Notes: generated by a model from the sequence alone, not told the origin. A stretch of 64,000 nucleotides of DNA from Myxococcota bacterium (GCA_022710975.1 JAKLGA010000019.1:105473-169472); one strand, 5' to 3'; shown: positions 28,957-39,300, numbered from the stretch's first letter. A program made the numbers and translations.

Positions 28957-30033
28957 ATGCCAGCGGCCTCAGGGCGTATCGATCGGATGCTCGACGGACT
29001 GGCCCCGGACCCTTTCTTCTCCCGGGATCTCGGGGATGGCCTCGGCTCCATCCATGTCGCCTTCGCGTTCGGACGGCACGGCCTCCGGCTCGAGGACTGC
29101 GCGCGGCTCGGCCGCGCGGAGGTGGAGGCCCGCCTGCGCTCCACGCTCGAGCGCTCCGCCCCCGGGCTCGACCCCGAGGAGAGGCGGGCCCGGGTCGCGC
29201 GCATGCTCACGGCGATCTCCGCGGCGCTGTGCGAGCAGGTCGAGCTGCGGCTGCGGACCGACGGGGCGGGCCTGATGCGCCGGGCCGCCCGGGGCCTGCG
29301 CGTGGCGAGCCGGGATTCGCGCGCGGCGCTCGCCGTGCTCGCGGACGTGCTCGCCACGCCCGCCGGGAGCGAGCGCCTGGCCCGGCTCGAGGCGCTGGGG
29401 CTCGATCGCCGCGCGGCCGAGGGGCTCGACCTGCGCATGCGCAACCCGGGCCGGGACCACCTGCTCGCGCAGATCGCGGCCCGGGGCGCCGCGCTGCCGG
29501 GCAGGCCGCCCTTCACCCTGGACGAGCTCACCCGCGCCCTGTCGAGCACCGCGGTCGCCCTGGAGGGCGGTGCCCGCGCGCTCGAGCGCGGCCTGCAGCG
29601 CGGCCCCTCGGTGATGGTGAAGTTCCCCGCCCTGACCCGCGGGCTCCTGGCCGGACTCGATCCCGACAGCCTGGTGGCCCAGGCCCTGCGAGCGCGCAGG
29701 GCCCACCACGACCGCTGCCAGGGCGCGGACGAGGCCATGCTCGCCCTGGGCGGGCTGCTGTTCGACCTGGGAGGCCTGGTGGCCGGAGGCTGGCTCTCCT
29801 GGGCGGGAGCGCTCTACGACCTGGCCGTCGCGGGCGGGCAGGCGGCGGCTGGAGCGCGGCGCTGGGACGAGCAGCGCCTGGCCCACCTCGCGGGTGGGCT
29901 GGCGCCCGGGGCCCTGGCCGCCGAGCGCACCGCCCGCGCCCGGGGCCAGGGCCTGAGCCTGTCGGCCGGGATCACCAGCTGCCTGCCTGGCTCCACCGCG
30001 CTGCTGCTCGGGCTCGAGCGCGTCACCCGCTGA
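28957..30033 (+). CDS. Protein of unknown function under a sigma-54-like promoter
   Basis: 358 residues from ATG 28957, with GGGAG six bases before it; a GTG two codons upstream overlaps that site. The protein is Ala/Leu/Arg-rich and mostly helical. One hydrophobic stretch (about residues 265-295, LALGGLLFDLGGLVAGGWLSW) could cross or lie on a membrane, and a second short one ends the protein. No signal peptide, catalytic motif or known domain is visible. It converges with the TonB receptor gene, with nine bases between stops. The sigma-54-like promoter and palindrome upstream point to conditional expression. Function unknown. Confidence 0.7.
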   Translation: MPAASGRIDRMLDGLAPDPFFSRDLGDGLGSIHVAFAFGRHGLRLEDCARLGRAEVEARLRSTLERSAPGLDPEERRARVARMLTAISAALCEQVELRLRTDGAGLMRRAARGLRVASRDSRAALAVLADVLATPAGSERLARLEALGLDRRAAEGLDLRMRNPGRDHLLAQIAARGAALPGRPPFTLDELTRALSSTAVALEGGARALERGLQRGPSVMVKFPALTRGLLAGLDPDSLVAQALRARRAHHDRCQGADEAMLALGGLLFDLGGLVAGGWLSWAGALYDLAVAGGQAAAGARRWDEQRLAHLAGGLAPGALAAERTARARGQGLSLSAGITSCLPGSTALLLGLERVTR

Positions 30034-30042
30034 GGCGCGCGG

Positions 30043-32079
30043 TCAGAAGGGGATGCGCGTCTCGACGTAGATCTCCCGGCCGGGCGAGGGGTAGTCCTGG
30101 ATCACGTACACCCGCTCGTCGAGCGCGTTGCGCAGGTAGGCGGACAGCTCGATGTCGTGCGGGGCGGTCCAGGTCAGGCCGAAGTCGAGCAGCAGGTAGC
30201 CCGGCAGGCTGCGGCGAGGGATGCCCGTGATGCCGCCCGCCAGGAAGTCGTCGTAGAGCCGGGCGGCCACCCCGTGCACGTGACCGGTCAGCCGGAAACC
30301 GCCCCCGTGCAGGATGGCCCACAGCCCGCCCTTCCACTCCGGCCGGTAGAGCAGCCGGCTGCCGTCCTCGGTGTCGCGGCAGTCCATCCAGGAGGCGTCC
30401 GCCTGGAGCTCGAGCCAGCGCGTGGGCGTCAGCGTCAACGCCAGCTCCAGCCCGAAGGTGCGCGAGCCCTCCAGGTTGGCGGCCGACACCGGGATCGTGC
30501 GGTAGTCGAACTCGATGGTGCCCGAGCCCTCGTTCCAGAAGGCCACCAGCTCGAGCTTCAGCCGGTCGGCGAAGAACTGGCGGCGCAGCCCCAGCTCGAA
30601 GGCCCACAGCACCTCGGGCTCGAGCTCCGGGTTGCCCTGGAAGGCCAGCCCGAAGGAGGTCTCGTAGCGCAGGTAGAGCTCGCCCACCGAGGGCGCGCGG
30701 AACCCGCGGTTGACCGCCGCCCACAGCACCGTGTCCTCGTCCGGGCGGTAGGCCACCCGCAGCTTGGGGCTGGCCGAGGTGTAGGACTGGTGGGTGCTGA
30801 ACCAGCACGTGTCGAGCCGCACGCCGCCGGTCAGCTCCAGGCCGAAGTCGAGCAGGAGCTGGCTCTGCAGGAAGATCGCCCCGGCCACCAGGTCGTAGGG
30901 GCCCTCCCCCAGCGCGTACACGTCGCCGGCCACGCGGTGGTACTCGAGCTCGACCCCGGCGGTGTTGAGCAGCGCGTCCCAGAGCAGGAAGTGCACCAGC
31001 GAGCGGGCCCCGGCGCGGTCGGTGTCGTAGGCGTTGGGGTTGCCCCCGCCCGGATCGGCCACCACCGACCCGAACCTGTTCCAGTACAGATCCGTCTCGG
31101 TCCGCAGCCCGGTCCCGCGGTCGTAGCGGTGGCCCAGCCGGACGCCGAGGGTGTCCCGCTCGAAGCGCCGCGAGCGGCTGCGCTCGGAGGTGCCCTCGAA
31201 CCCGGGGTTGCCGCCCGCGCTGCCCATCCAGCTCAGCTCCCCGTCCAGGCGGTGCTCCGGGCTCAGCCGGCCGTCCCCGGTCAGCCGCAGCCCGAAGAGC
31301 TGGCTGTCCGAGTTGTACCGCGCCTCTCCCTCCCCGGGCGGCACCAGCCCGTTGTAGCTCTGGTACCAGCCCGACAGCCGCAGCCCGAGGCTGTCGAAGC
31401 GGGTGGCGGCGCTACCCGCGATGCGGGTCTGGTTGGGTTCGTCGCCGCCGAAGCCCTGTCCCAGGGTCAGCTCGACGCCGTCCGCGGCTGGCCGCGTGAA
31501 GAGCTGCACCACGCCGCCGACCGCCGTGGAGCCGTACAGCGCCGAGGCCGGCCCGCGCAGCACCTCGACGCGCGACAGATCGAACAGCGGCAGCGCGCTC
31601 CAGTCGACCCCGTGCGTGTCGGGCGCGTTGATCGGCCGTCCGTCGAGCAGCACCAGCACGCGGTTGCCGAAGCCGCCCGGCTTGAAGTCCGAGGAGCCGC
31701 GGATGCTCACGTTGCTGCCGTACCCGCCCGGGCTCATGCGCTGCACGTCCACCCCGGGCGCGGCCTCCAGCAGCGCGGTGGCGTCGGTCGCCGCCGCGTC
31801 CTCGATGGCCTGCCCGTCCAGCACCGTGAGGGCCGCGGCCGCCTCGTCCGCGGCCTGCTCGATCCGGTCGGCGGTCACGGTGATGACCTCGGCCTCGGCC
31901 TCCTGGTCCTCCATGGCCCACAGGATGGCCTTCCACTCCTCGTCCTCGGGCTCCGCGGGCGGAGGCCGCTCGGCGCCCGGCTCGGCCTCCTCGGCTCCGG
32001 GCGAGGCCGCCAGAACGTGGACGGGTGCCCAGACCAGGGTCGGGAGCGTCACCAGCAGCAGGTGAAGGCCGCGGCGCAT
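30043..32079 (-). CDS. TonB-dependent outer-membrane receptor
   Basis: 678 residues with a signal peptide (cleavage near 25). An acidic, Glu/Pro-rich extension (about 28-62) precedes a TonB box-like stretch, EAEVITVTADR, and the plug domain (about 70-185): LLEAAPGVDVQRMS, NVSIRGSSDF, LLDGRPIN, VEVLRGPASALYGSTAVGGVVQL. The rest is a beta-barrel with many aromatic-ended strands, closing in VETRIPF with terminal Phe. It imports a bound ligand (siderophore, cobalamin or similar) using energy from a TonB protein. Its ATG shares one base with the stop of the upstream lipoprotein gene, so they are coupled. Ligand unknown; the size is like BtuB. Confidence 0.92.
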   Translation of the reverse strand: MRRGLHLLLVTLPTLVWAPVHVLAASPGAEEAEPGAERPPPAEPEDEEWKAILWAMEDQEAEAEVITVTADRIEQAADEAAAALTVLDGQAIEDAAATDATALLEAAPGVDVQRMSPGGYGSNVSIRGSSDFKPGGFGNRVLVLLDGRPINAPDTHGVDWSALPLFDLSRVEVLRGPASALYGSTAVGGVVQLFTRPAADGVELTLGQGFGGDEPNQTRIAGSAATRFDSLGLRLSGWYQSYNGLVPPGEGEARYNSDSQLFGLRLTGDGRLSPEHRLDGELSWMGSAGGNPGFEGTSERSRSRRFERDTLGVRLGHRYDRGTGLRTETDLYWNRFGSVVADPGGGNPNAYDTDRAGARSLVHFLLWDALLNTAGVELEYHRVAGDVYALGEGPYDLVAGAIFLQSQLLLDFGLELTGGVRLDTCWFSTHQSYTSASPKLRVAYRPDEDTVLWAAVNRGFRAPSVGELYLRYETSFGLAFQGNPELEPEVLWAFELGLRRQFFADRLKLELVAFWNEGSGTIEFDYRTIPVSAANLEGSRTFGLELALTLTPTRWLELQADASWMDCRDTEDGSRLLYRPEWKGGLWAILHGGGFRLTGHVHGVAARLYDDFLAGGITGIPRRSLPGYLLLDFGLTWTAPHDIELSAYLRNALDERVYVIQDYPSPGREIYVETRIPF

Positions 32080-32621
32080 CAGCCTCCCACGGATGTACCC
32101 ACAGGCGCGTAACGGCTGCGCATCTCGTCCGCCGTGGCATCGAGCACCACCGCCGGGAGATCCACGGAGGCGTCGGGCGCCTCGGCGCTCAGCTCGATCG
32201 GCGCGGCGGCCTCGAGGTGGGCGAGGTCGGTGCCAGCCACCGCCATGGGCAGCATGTGGGCCGACTGCTCGGGCGGGTCGGGGTCTTGCCAGGCCAGGAC
32301 CAGCGACTGGTAGGTATCGAACGGCACCCCGGGCTCGGCGATGTCCGCCGCCAGCCTGGGCCCGTCGGGCTCATAGATCACGCGATAGGCCGCGGGCGGA
32401 CCGGGCTCGAAGGCCGCATCCCAGGGGGACACCTTGAACAGGGCCACCACCACCAGCCCCTCCGCGGGCCAGGTGCCCGACCAGGGGGCCTCCAGATGGA
32501 TTGAGCCCGTGGTGCGCGCCACCTCTTCTCCGCAGCCCGAGGCCCCCGGGCCGGCGAGGAGCAGGGCGGACAGCAACACACCCGTGGATAGACCACTCAT
32601 CCCGTACCTTCCCTGCGTCAT
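32079..32621 (-). CDS. Small lipoprotein co-translated with the TonB receptor
   Basis: 180 residues from ATG 32621, which has AGGAGGACTGC before it; the upstream ATG at 32654 is disfavoured. The signal peptide ends GASGC. The mature protein is beta-rich, with acidic patches and repeated PEG/EPD turns and no Cys after the lipid anchor. No family is recognised. The stop overlaps the start of the TonB receptor (TGATG). Partner lipoproteins of TonB receptors often bind the same ligand at the surface, so a ligand-capture role is a guess from context. Confidence 0.75.
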   Translation of the reverse strand: MTQGRYGMSGLSTGVLLSALLLAGPGASGCGEEVARTTGSIHLEAPWSGTWPAEGLVVVALFKVSPWDAAFEPGPPAAYRVIYEPDGPRLAADIAEPGVPFDTYQSLVLAWQDPDPPEQSAHMLPMAVAGTDLAHLEAAAPIELSAEAPDASVDLPAVVLDATADEMRSRYAPVGTSVGG

Positions 32622-32673
32622 GCAGTCCTCCTGCGGGGCTTCGGTGCGTACCACACCCGCATCCCTGGAACCA

Positions 32674-32692
32674 GGGCAAACTATATTTGCCC
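32674..32692. promoter_or_regulatory. Palindrome over a -10-like element in a divergent promoter region
   Basis: GGGCAAA-CTATA-TTTGCCC is a perfect inverted repeat. On the minus strand it contains TATAGT, with TTTCAG 17 bases upstream, a fair promoter for the lipoprotein-receptor operon. A second inverted repeat, CCCTTG/CAAGGG, lies at 32695-32715. The pair could be an operator for one or both divergent genes (minus 32621, plus 32798). Confidence 0.45.
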
Positions 32693-32797
32693 ATCCCTTG
32701 TCCTGAAATCAAGGGCCTGGCCGGAGGAAGTTGCTCCAGGCGTGCGAATGGGCCTAGAATGATCGGGCCGGTGCCCGCCCGGACGTCGGGGGTGCCC

Positions 32798-35509
32798 ATG
32801 TCTTCGAATAAAATAGGTTTTCTGTGCATCGCCTGGGCCCTCATGGCCATGGTATCGGCCGCGGCCTGCAGCGGGTCGGTCCACGGTCCCAACCAGCCGC
32901 CCCAGGCCGTGGCTGGCCCGGACAGGACCGTGGACCTGGGGACGGAGGTGGCCCTGGATGGCAGCGCCTCCTTCGACCCGGACGGCGACCGCATCTACTT
33001 CCGCTGGTCGGTCCTGGCCGCCCCGCCCGGATCCCTCACGGGCGGCGTGCTCATCCCGCCCGATCTGGCGCTGTCCCGCTTCGTGCCGACCGCCCAGGGC
33101 CGCTGGCTGCTCGCGCTTCGCGTCTCCGACGGCCGGCTCTCCTCCGAGCGGGATCTGGTCCTGGTGCGGGTGCGGGGAGAGCCTTGCCAGCTCGATCCGC
33201 AGTGCGACGACGGTGTGTACTGCAACGGGCTCGAGATCTGCCAGCACGACGGCGGCGCGGAGGGGCACTGCGCCCCGGGCTCCCCTCCCGATTGCAGCCT
33301 CCTGGACGGGCCGTGCGTGGACGGGTTGTGCCAGGAGACCAGCCAGGCCTGCCGGGCGGTGCCACGCGCCCAGGGCGTCGCCTGCGATGACGGCCTCTAC
33401 TGCACCGAGCAGGAGGTGTGCGACGCCGCGGGCCAGTGCCGGGGGCAAGCCCGGATCTGCGTGCCGAGCGGCCCTTGCCGTGCGGTCGCCTGCGAGGAGG
33501 TCACGGACCGCTGCCTGGAGAACCCGGCCCCGGACGCCACGCCCTGCGACGACGGGCAGTTCTGCACGGTCGGGGACACCTGCCAGGCCGGACAGTGCCA
33601 GGGGGCGGCCCGGGACTGCTCCGCACCGGGCTCCTGCGCCACGGGCAGCTGCGACGAGGCCGGCGACCGCTGCACGGGCGACCCGGCCCCGGACGGCGAC
33701 CCGTGCGACGACGGCGACTGGTGCACCCAGGCCGACGCCTGCCTGGGCGGGTTGTGCCAGGGGGCGCCCCTGGACTGCTCCGCGGCGGCCGACGCCTGCA
33801 ACGACGGGGCGTGCGACCCCGCGACCGGCGCCTGCCTGCCCCGCCCGGCCCGGGAGGGCGAGGCCTGCGACGATCGGCTCTTCTGCACGGCCGGCGAGCG
33901 CTGCCAGCAGGGCGCCTGCCTGTCTGCGCAGGTGACCGACTGCAGCGCGGCCGCGGACGCCTGCAACGCCGGGGTGTGCGACGAGGCGGGCGACGCCTGC
34001 CTGTCCGCGCCCGCCCGCGAGGGGGAGTTCTGCGACGACGGCCTGTTCTGCACGCTCGGCGATCAGTGCGTCCAGGGTGAGTGCGTGGGGACGACGCCAC
34101 GCGACTGCCCGGATGGTCCGGGCGCGTGCGATCGCGGCGTGTGCGACGAGGGCGCCGGCACCTGCCGGATCGAGGCCGGCGGCGAGGGCGACCCGTGCGA
34201 GGACGGCGACCCCTGCACCCTGGGCGACACCTGCCAGGCGGGTGCCTGCGTGCCCGGCCAGGCCTGCCCGCTGGGCTGCGACGCCCAGGCCCAGCCCCCG
34301 CGCTGCCTGCGGCTGCGGCCCTCGAACGTGGATCCGGCCTGGCTGTGCCAGGCGGGTGCCCCGGCCTTCCCGGTGCTGCTGGGGGACGCCGAGATCGACA
34401 CGGACCTCGGAACCCTGGACGGCGCGCCGCACGAGCCCTTCCACATCCAGGTCCAGCCGGCGGACGCAGACGGGGCGCCGCCCGACATCGCCGTGTTCGT
34501 CTTCGAGCGGGTGGAGCTCCCGGCCGGGATCACCCTGCGGGTGGTCGGCGCGCGGGCGCTGGCCCTGCTGGCCTGCGAGGAGCTCATCCTGGGCGGCGCG
34601 CTCGACGCCCGCGCCGAGGGCTGGCGCGCGGGTGCGGGCGGATACGCAGGCGGCGCCGGCTCCTACTGGACCGGCGCGAGCTACGTGGCGGCCGAGGACG
34701 GGGACGGCTACGGCGCAGGGCCGGGCCTGCACGGGCTCTACCAGGGCGCCGATCCCTACCTGCAGTCCGGCGGCGGCGGGGGCGCCTTCGGCCGCGCGGG
34801 CGGCGACGGTGGCGACGGCACGGCCCCGAGCGAGACCACCCGGCCGGGCGGGGCGGGCGGCTCGGCCTGCGGGCTCACCACCCTGAGCCCGCTGCTGGGC
34901 GGCAGCGGCGGCGGCGGCGGCGGTGCCTTCAACTGGGCCGGGGACGGCGGGGGCGGCGGCGGCGCGATCCAGCTCGTGGCGGGGGAGCGAATCCGCGTCG
35001 AGACGGGCGCGATCATCCACGCCGGCGGCGGGGGCGGCGGCACCTCCTCGGCCGACAACTGGGGCGCGGCCGGCGGCGGCGGCGCGGGCGGCGGCATCCT
35101 GCTCGAGGCGCCCGTGGTGGAGGTGGCCGGCCTCCTGGCGGCCAACGGCGGCGGCGGCGGCGGCGCCCGCACGGACTACTCGGACTGGGGCCTCTACTGC
35201 CCGCCGGGCACGCCCACCGGAGGCGAGGACGGCCTCCCGGCGGCGGACACGGCGGACGGGGGGCTGGGCTGCTCGGGCGCCGGGAACCGGCCGGCCGGGT
35301 CCGGCGGGCGGGGCGGGGCCCTGAGCGGCGGCACCGAGGCCGGCGTGGCCGGGGAGAACGGCCGCACCGGCGGCGGCGGCGGCGGCGGCGTGGGCCGCAT
35401 CCGGGTGAACACCCTGGAGGACCTGGGCTTCGAGCTGACCGGCACGACCAGCCCGGACTGCTCCGTGGCCGGCAACGCATGCACCACGGGTCCGGTGGAC
35501 CTGGAGTGA
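32798..35509 (+). CDS. Large surface lipoprotein: PKD-like, Cys-rich repeats, Gly-rich tail
   Basis: 903 residues from ATG 32798. The signal ends AAAC (lipobox). An N-terminal PKD-like module (about 30-125) has NQPPQAVAGPDR and GSASFDPDGD. A Cys-rich region follows (about 130-500) of repeats such as CDDGLFCTxGDxCxxGxC, rich in CDDG, suggesting many disulfides or metal ligands. A beta domain (about 520-610) leads to a Gly-rich C-terminal region with runs of Gly and short hydrophobic strands. The PKD opening closely matches that of the protein at 55831. It is probably an outer-surface or adhesive protein; its ligand is unknown. The next gene begins four bases after its stop. Confidence 0.8.
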   Translation: MSSNKIGFLCIAWALMAMVSAAACSGSVHGPNQPPQAVAGPDRTVDLGTEVALDGSASFDPDGDRIYFRWSVLAAPPGSLTGGVLIPPDLALSRFVPTAQGRWLLALRVSDGRLSSERDLVLVRVRGEPCQLDPQCDDGVYCNGLEICQHDGGAEGHCAPGSPPDCSLLDGPCVDGLCQETSQACRAVPRAQGVACDDGLYCTEQEVCDAAGQCRGQARICVPSGPCRAVACEEVTDRCLENPAPDATPCDDGQFCTVGDTCQAGQCQGAARDCSAPGSCATGSCDEAGDRCTGDPAPDGDPCDDGDWCTQADACLGGLCQGAPLDCSAAADACNDGACDPATGACLPRPAREGEACDDRLFCTAGERCQQGACLSAQVTDCSAAADACNAGVCDEAGDACLSAPAREGEFCDDGLFCTLGDQCVQGECVGTTPRDCPDGPGACDRGVCDEGAGTCRIEAGGEGDPCEDGDPCTLGDTCQAGACVPGQACPLGCDAQAQPPRCLRLRPSNVDPAWLCQAGAPAFPVLLGDAEIDTDLGTLDGAPHEPFHIQVQPADADGAPPDIAVFVFERVELPAGITLRVVGARALALLACEELILGGALDARAEGWRAGAGGYAGGAGSYWTGASYVAAEDGDGYGAGPGLHGLYQGADPYLQSGGGGGAFGRAGGDGGDGTAPSETTRPGGAGGSACGLTTLSPLLGGSGGGGGGAFNWAGDGGGGGGAIQLVAGERIRVETGAIIHAGGGGGGTSSADNWGAAGGGGAGGGILLEAPVVEVAGLLAANGGGGGGARTDYSDWGLYCPPGTPTGGEDGLPAADTADGGLGCSGAGNRPAGSGGRGGALSGGTEAGVAGENGRTGGGGGGGVGRIRVNTLEDLGFELTGTTSPDCSVAGNACTTGPVDLE

Positions 35510-35513
35510 ACGC

Positions 35514-36242
35514 GTGGCCGGACCCTTCACCTGGCTCCGGCGCAGGCGGCTCCGCAAGCGACCCTTCCCCGAGGCCTGGCGCGCCATCCTGGCCTCGCGC
35601 GTGCCGTTCGCCGCGGCGCTGAAGCCCGCGGACCGAGCGCGGTTCGAGGAGCTGCTCAAGCTCTTCGCCTGGGAGAAGCACTTCCTGGGCATGGGCGGGC
35701 TGGTGGTCGAGGACGACCACCGGGTGACCATCTCGGCCGCGGCCGTGCGCCTGGCGCTCCACGTCGGGCTCGGGCCCTACGACCGGCTGAGCGAGATCCT
35801 GGTGTACCCGGGCGCCTACACCCACCCGGACGGCCAGGCGGCGCTGGGCGAGGCGCACGCCTGGGGCACGGTGGTGCTCTCCTGGCAAGCGGTGGTGCAG
35901 GGGCTGCAGAACCAGGCCGACGGCCACGAGACCGCCACCCACGAGTTCGCCCACGCGCTCGACCGGGCCGACGGCGGCTTCGACGGCACGCCCGAGCTCG
36001 GCCTGTTCGCGGCCTACGCGCCCTGGGCGCGGGTGATGAGCCAGCACTACCTCAGGCTCCGCGCCCGCAAGGCGCCCGAGCGCAAGGTGCTGCGCGCCTA
36101 CGGGGCGACGAACGAGGCCGAGTTCTTCGCCGTGGCCACCGAGGCCTTCTTCGAGAAGCCCAGGCAGCTCGAAAGGCACCTGCCCGAGCTCTACGATCTG
36201 CTCCGCGACTACTACCAGCAAGATCCTTCTCAAGCCTCTTGA
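35514..36242 (+). CDS. mtfA: MtfA-like zinc peptidase (M90 family)
   Basis: 242 residues from a GTG at 35514, four bases after the preceding stop. The zinc-peptidase site HEFAH lies near 142, followed by the family's LDRADGGFDGTPEL and TNEAEFFAVATEAFFEKP, which holds the third ligand Glu. MtfA of E. coli is a cytosolic aminopeptidase-like enzyme that binds the repressor Mlc and so affects glucose uptake. No Mlc or PTS gene is in the window. It lacks a signal peptide. Its stop codon sits inside the TTGACA palindrome that precedes the formate dehydrogenase operon. Confidence 0.88.
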   Translation: MAGPFTWLRRRRLRKRPFPEAWRAILASRVPFAAALKPADRARFEELLKLFAWEKHFLGMGGLVVEDDHRVTISAAAVRLALHVGLGPYDRLSEILVYPGAYTHPDGQAALGEAHAWGTVVLSWQAVVQGLQNQADGHETATHEFAHALDRADGGFDGTPELGLFAAYAPWARVMSQHYLRLRARKAPERKVLRAYGATNEAEFFAVATEAFFEKPRQLERHLPELYDLLRDYYQQDPSQAS

Positions 36243-36254
36243 CAAACGAGTCAA
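36239..36254. promoter_or_regulatory. TTGACA-N4-AGTCAA site upstream of the formate dehydrogenase operon
   Basis: TTGACAAACGAGTCAA lies 104 bases before the formate dehydrogenase ATG and overlaps the stop of mtfA. The same 12 fixed bases with the same spacing occur at 51033 before the second OFA transporter. The half sites TTGAC/GTCAA make it palindromic with a 6-bp centre, so a dimeric regulator is likely. TTGACA may also serve as a -35, though no good -10 follows at the standard spacing. Confidence 0.5.
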
Positions 36255-36342
36255 TTTCGGTCGACTCTATGTGCCGGGGAAACCAATCACAGATTTTATT
36301 GAAGTTTTCCCGTCTGTTCGAAACAGGACGAGAGGAGTCTCG

Positions 36343-39300
36343 ATGATCACGAACCGACGGTCTTTCCTCAAGATTCTGGGCAGCGTCGTGGCAGGGGCGG
36401 GTGTGGGGACTTCAGGAATTGCGCTCGGCGACATCGGCGCGGACGCCAAGGCGCTGCAGAGCGCAGCCTCTCAGGCAAGACTCCTGGGGGCCAAGGAGTT
36501 CACCACCGCCTGCAACTTCTGCTCCTGTGGTTGCGGGATGGTCTGCCACGTCCGGGATGGGAAGCTGCTGAACCTCGAGGGCGACCCCGATCACGTCGTC
36601 AACCGCGGGGCGCTGTGCTCCAAGGGGGCCGCCATGCGGGCGACCCACGAGTCGGACCAGCGGGCCAAGACCCCTCTCTACCGGGCTCCGGGCGGCACCG
36701 AGTGGCAGAAGATCAGCTGGGATGAAGCCCTGGACAAGATCGCCCGGAAGATGAAAGAGGTCCGCGAGGCGACCTGGATGGAAACCGAGCGGGACGGGGA
36801 GACCGAGGTGCCCGTACGCCGGACGGACGCGCTGGCCTTCCTGGGCGGCGCCCAGAACACCAACGAGGAGTGCTACCTCTTCCAGAAGATGGCGCGGACA
36901 GCCGGGAGCGTGATCGTCGAACACCAGGCACGTCTCTGACACAGCCCCACGGTCCCCAGTCTGGGGGCCTCATTCGGCCGCGGCGCGATGACCAACCACT
37001 GGGTCGATCTGAAGAACGCCAAGCTGTTCCTGATCGGCGGCAGCAACGCCGCCGAGAACCACGTGGCCTCGATGCGCTGGGTACAGCGCGCCAAGGAGCA
37101 GGGAGCGATCGTCATCCACGTCGACCCGCGCTTCAACCGCACGTCCACCATGGCGGACATCTTCGCCCGGGTCCGGCCCGGGGGGGACATCGGCTACCTG
37201 AACGCGGTCATCAACTACCTCCTCGAGAACAAGCTGTTCGACGAGGAGTACGTCAAGACCCACACCAACGCGCTCTCGATCCTCGGAGAGGACTTCGGCT
37301 TCGAGGACGGGCTGTTCTCGGGCTTCGACGCCCAGAAGCACAAGTACGACACCAGCAAGTGGAGCTACGCGCTCGACCCCGAGACCCACAAACCCCTCAA
37401 GGCCGAGACGCTGGACGATCCCCGGACCGTGTTCTCGAAGCTGAAGCAGTTCTTCTCGCGCTACACGCTCGAGGTCGGCGAGAAGATCTCGGGCATCCCC
37501 GCCGAGCAGATCAAGCTCATCGCCGAGACCATGGCCAAGCACAAGCCCGGGACCGTGATGTACGCGCTGGGCATGACCCAGCATACGGTCGGAGTGCAGA
37601 ACATTCGCTGCTACGGTGTGCTGCAGCTCCTCCTGGGCAACATCGGCAAGCCCGGGGGAGGCGTCAACGCGCTCCGCGGCGAACCCAACGTCCAGGGCGC
37701 CTGCGACATGGCCGTGCTCTACAACTACATGCCGGGCTACCTGGCCTACCCGAGCCACACCGAGCCCGATCTCAAGGCCTGGACCAAGAAGTGCGGGACC
37801 TTCCGGGCGAAGTTCCTGGTGAACGGCCTCAAGGCCTGGTTCGGCGAGGCCGCCACCCCGGAGAACGAATTCGGCTACGGCTGGCTGCCGAAGAAGAACG
37901 CCACCGCCAACTACTCGATCTTCAAAATCTTCGAGAACGCCCTCGAGGGCAAGGTCAAGTTCCTCTACACCATCGGCCAGAATCCCATGGTGACCCAGCC
38001 GAACCTGAAAGTGGTCGCCAAGGGTCTGGCCAAGCTCGAGATGCTGGTCGTGCAGGAGCTCTGGGACACGGAGACCTCGAGCTTCTGGCAGCAGCCCGGG
38101 GTCGATCCGAAGTCCATCCCGACCGAGGTGCTGCTGCTCCCCGCGAGCTACTTCATGGAGAAGGAAGGCAGCATCACCGGTTCGGGCCGGCTCGTCCAGT
38201 GGCGCTACGCCGCGGTGGATCCGCCGGGTGAGGCCCGGCGCGACATCGAGATCATCGACGCGCTCTACAAGAAGCTGCGCGCGCTCTACCGGGACTCCAG
38301 CCTGGAGCGGGACCAGATCTTCAAGCGGACCGTCTGGGCCTACGACGACGGCCCCAGCAAGGCCGAGGAGGTCTTGAAGGAGATCAACGGCCGGGACCTG
38401 ACCACCAAGGAGTTCATCAGGAAGATCCCCGACCTCAAGGCCGACGGCACGACCTCCTCGGGCTCGTGGATCCTGGCGGGCGTCTTCGCCGAGGGCAAGA
38501 ACCTCTCGAAGCGCCGCGACCACAAGACCGATCCGAGCGGGCTCGGCATCTACCCGGGCTTCGCCTGGACCTGGCCCGGCAACATGCACATCCTCTACAA
38601 CCGGGCGTCCGCGGACAAGGACGGCAAGCCCTTCGATCCCGAGCATCCGCTGGTCTGGTGGGACGAGGCCAAGCAGGAGTGGACCGGCTACGACACCCCG
38701 GACGTCGCGGTCAAGACCGACGGCCCCGCGACCCCGAACGGCCAGCGCGCCTTCCGGATGAGCGCCGAGGGAGTCGGGCGGCTCATCGCGGTGCCCTACA
38801 AGTCCCCGGATCCCGACATCGAGGGCATGCCGAAAGACAGCTCGGGCGTGCCGGTCGACGGGCCGCTGCCCGAGTTCTACGAGCCGGTCGAGAGCCCGAT
38901 CGCCAACCTGCTCCACCCCAAGGTGCAGAACAACCCGTGCTTGAGCTATCCGAGGCTCAAGGATCTCCAGCCGGTCGGGACGGCCAAGGACTTCCCCTAC
39001 GTGCTGATGACCTCCTCGCTGGCGGAGCACTGGTGCGCGGGCTCGGTCACGCGCAACGTCCCCTGGCTGAACGAGCTCGTGCCCGAGCCCTGGATCGAGC
39101 TCCCCGAGCAGCTCGCCCAGAAGCTCGACATCCGCACCTCCGACCTGGTCGAGGTCGCCTCGGCCCGCGGCGCGATGACCGTCAAGGCGGTCGTGACCAA
39201 GCGCATGCAGGTCATGCAGATCGACGGCCAGGAGGTCCCGATCGCCTGGATGCCTTACAACTGGGGGTTCAAGGGCCTGTCCCAAGGCCCGAGCACCAAC

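Noticed and set aside
36937..36939. Nonsense mutation or split formate dehydrogenase gene
   Set aside because: The UGA is at the exact Sec position of FdnG-type enzymes and is followed by a strong bSECIS hairpin.
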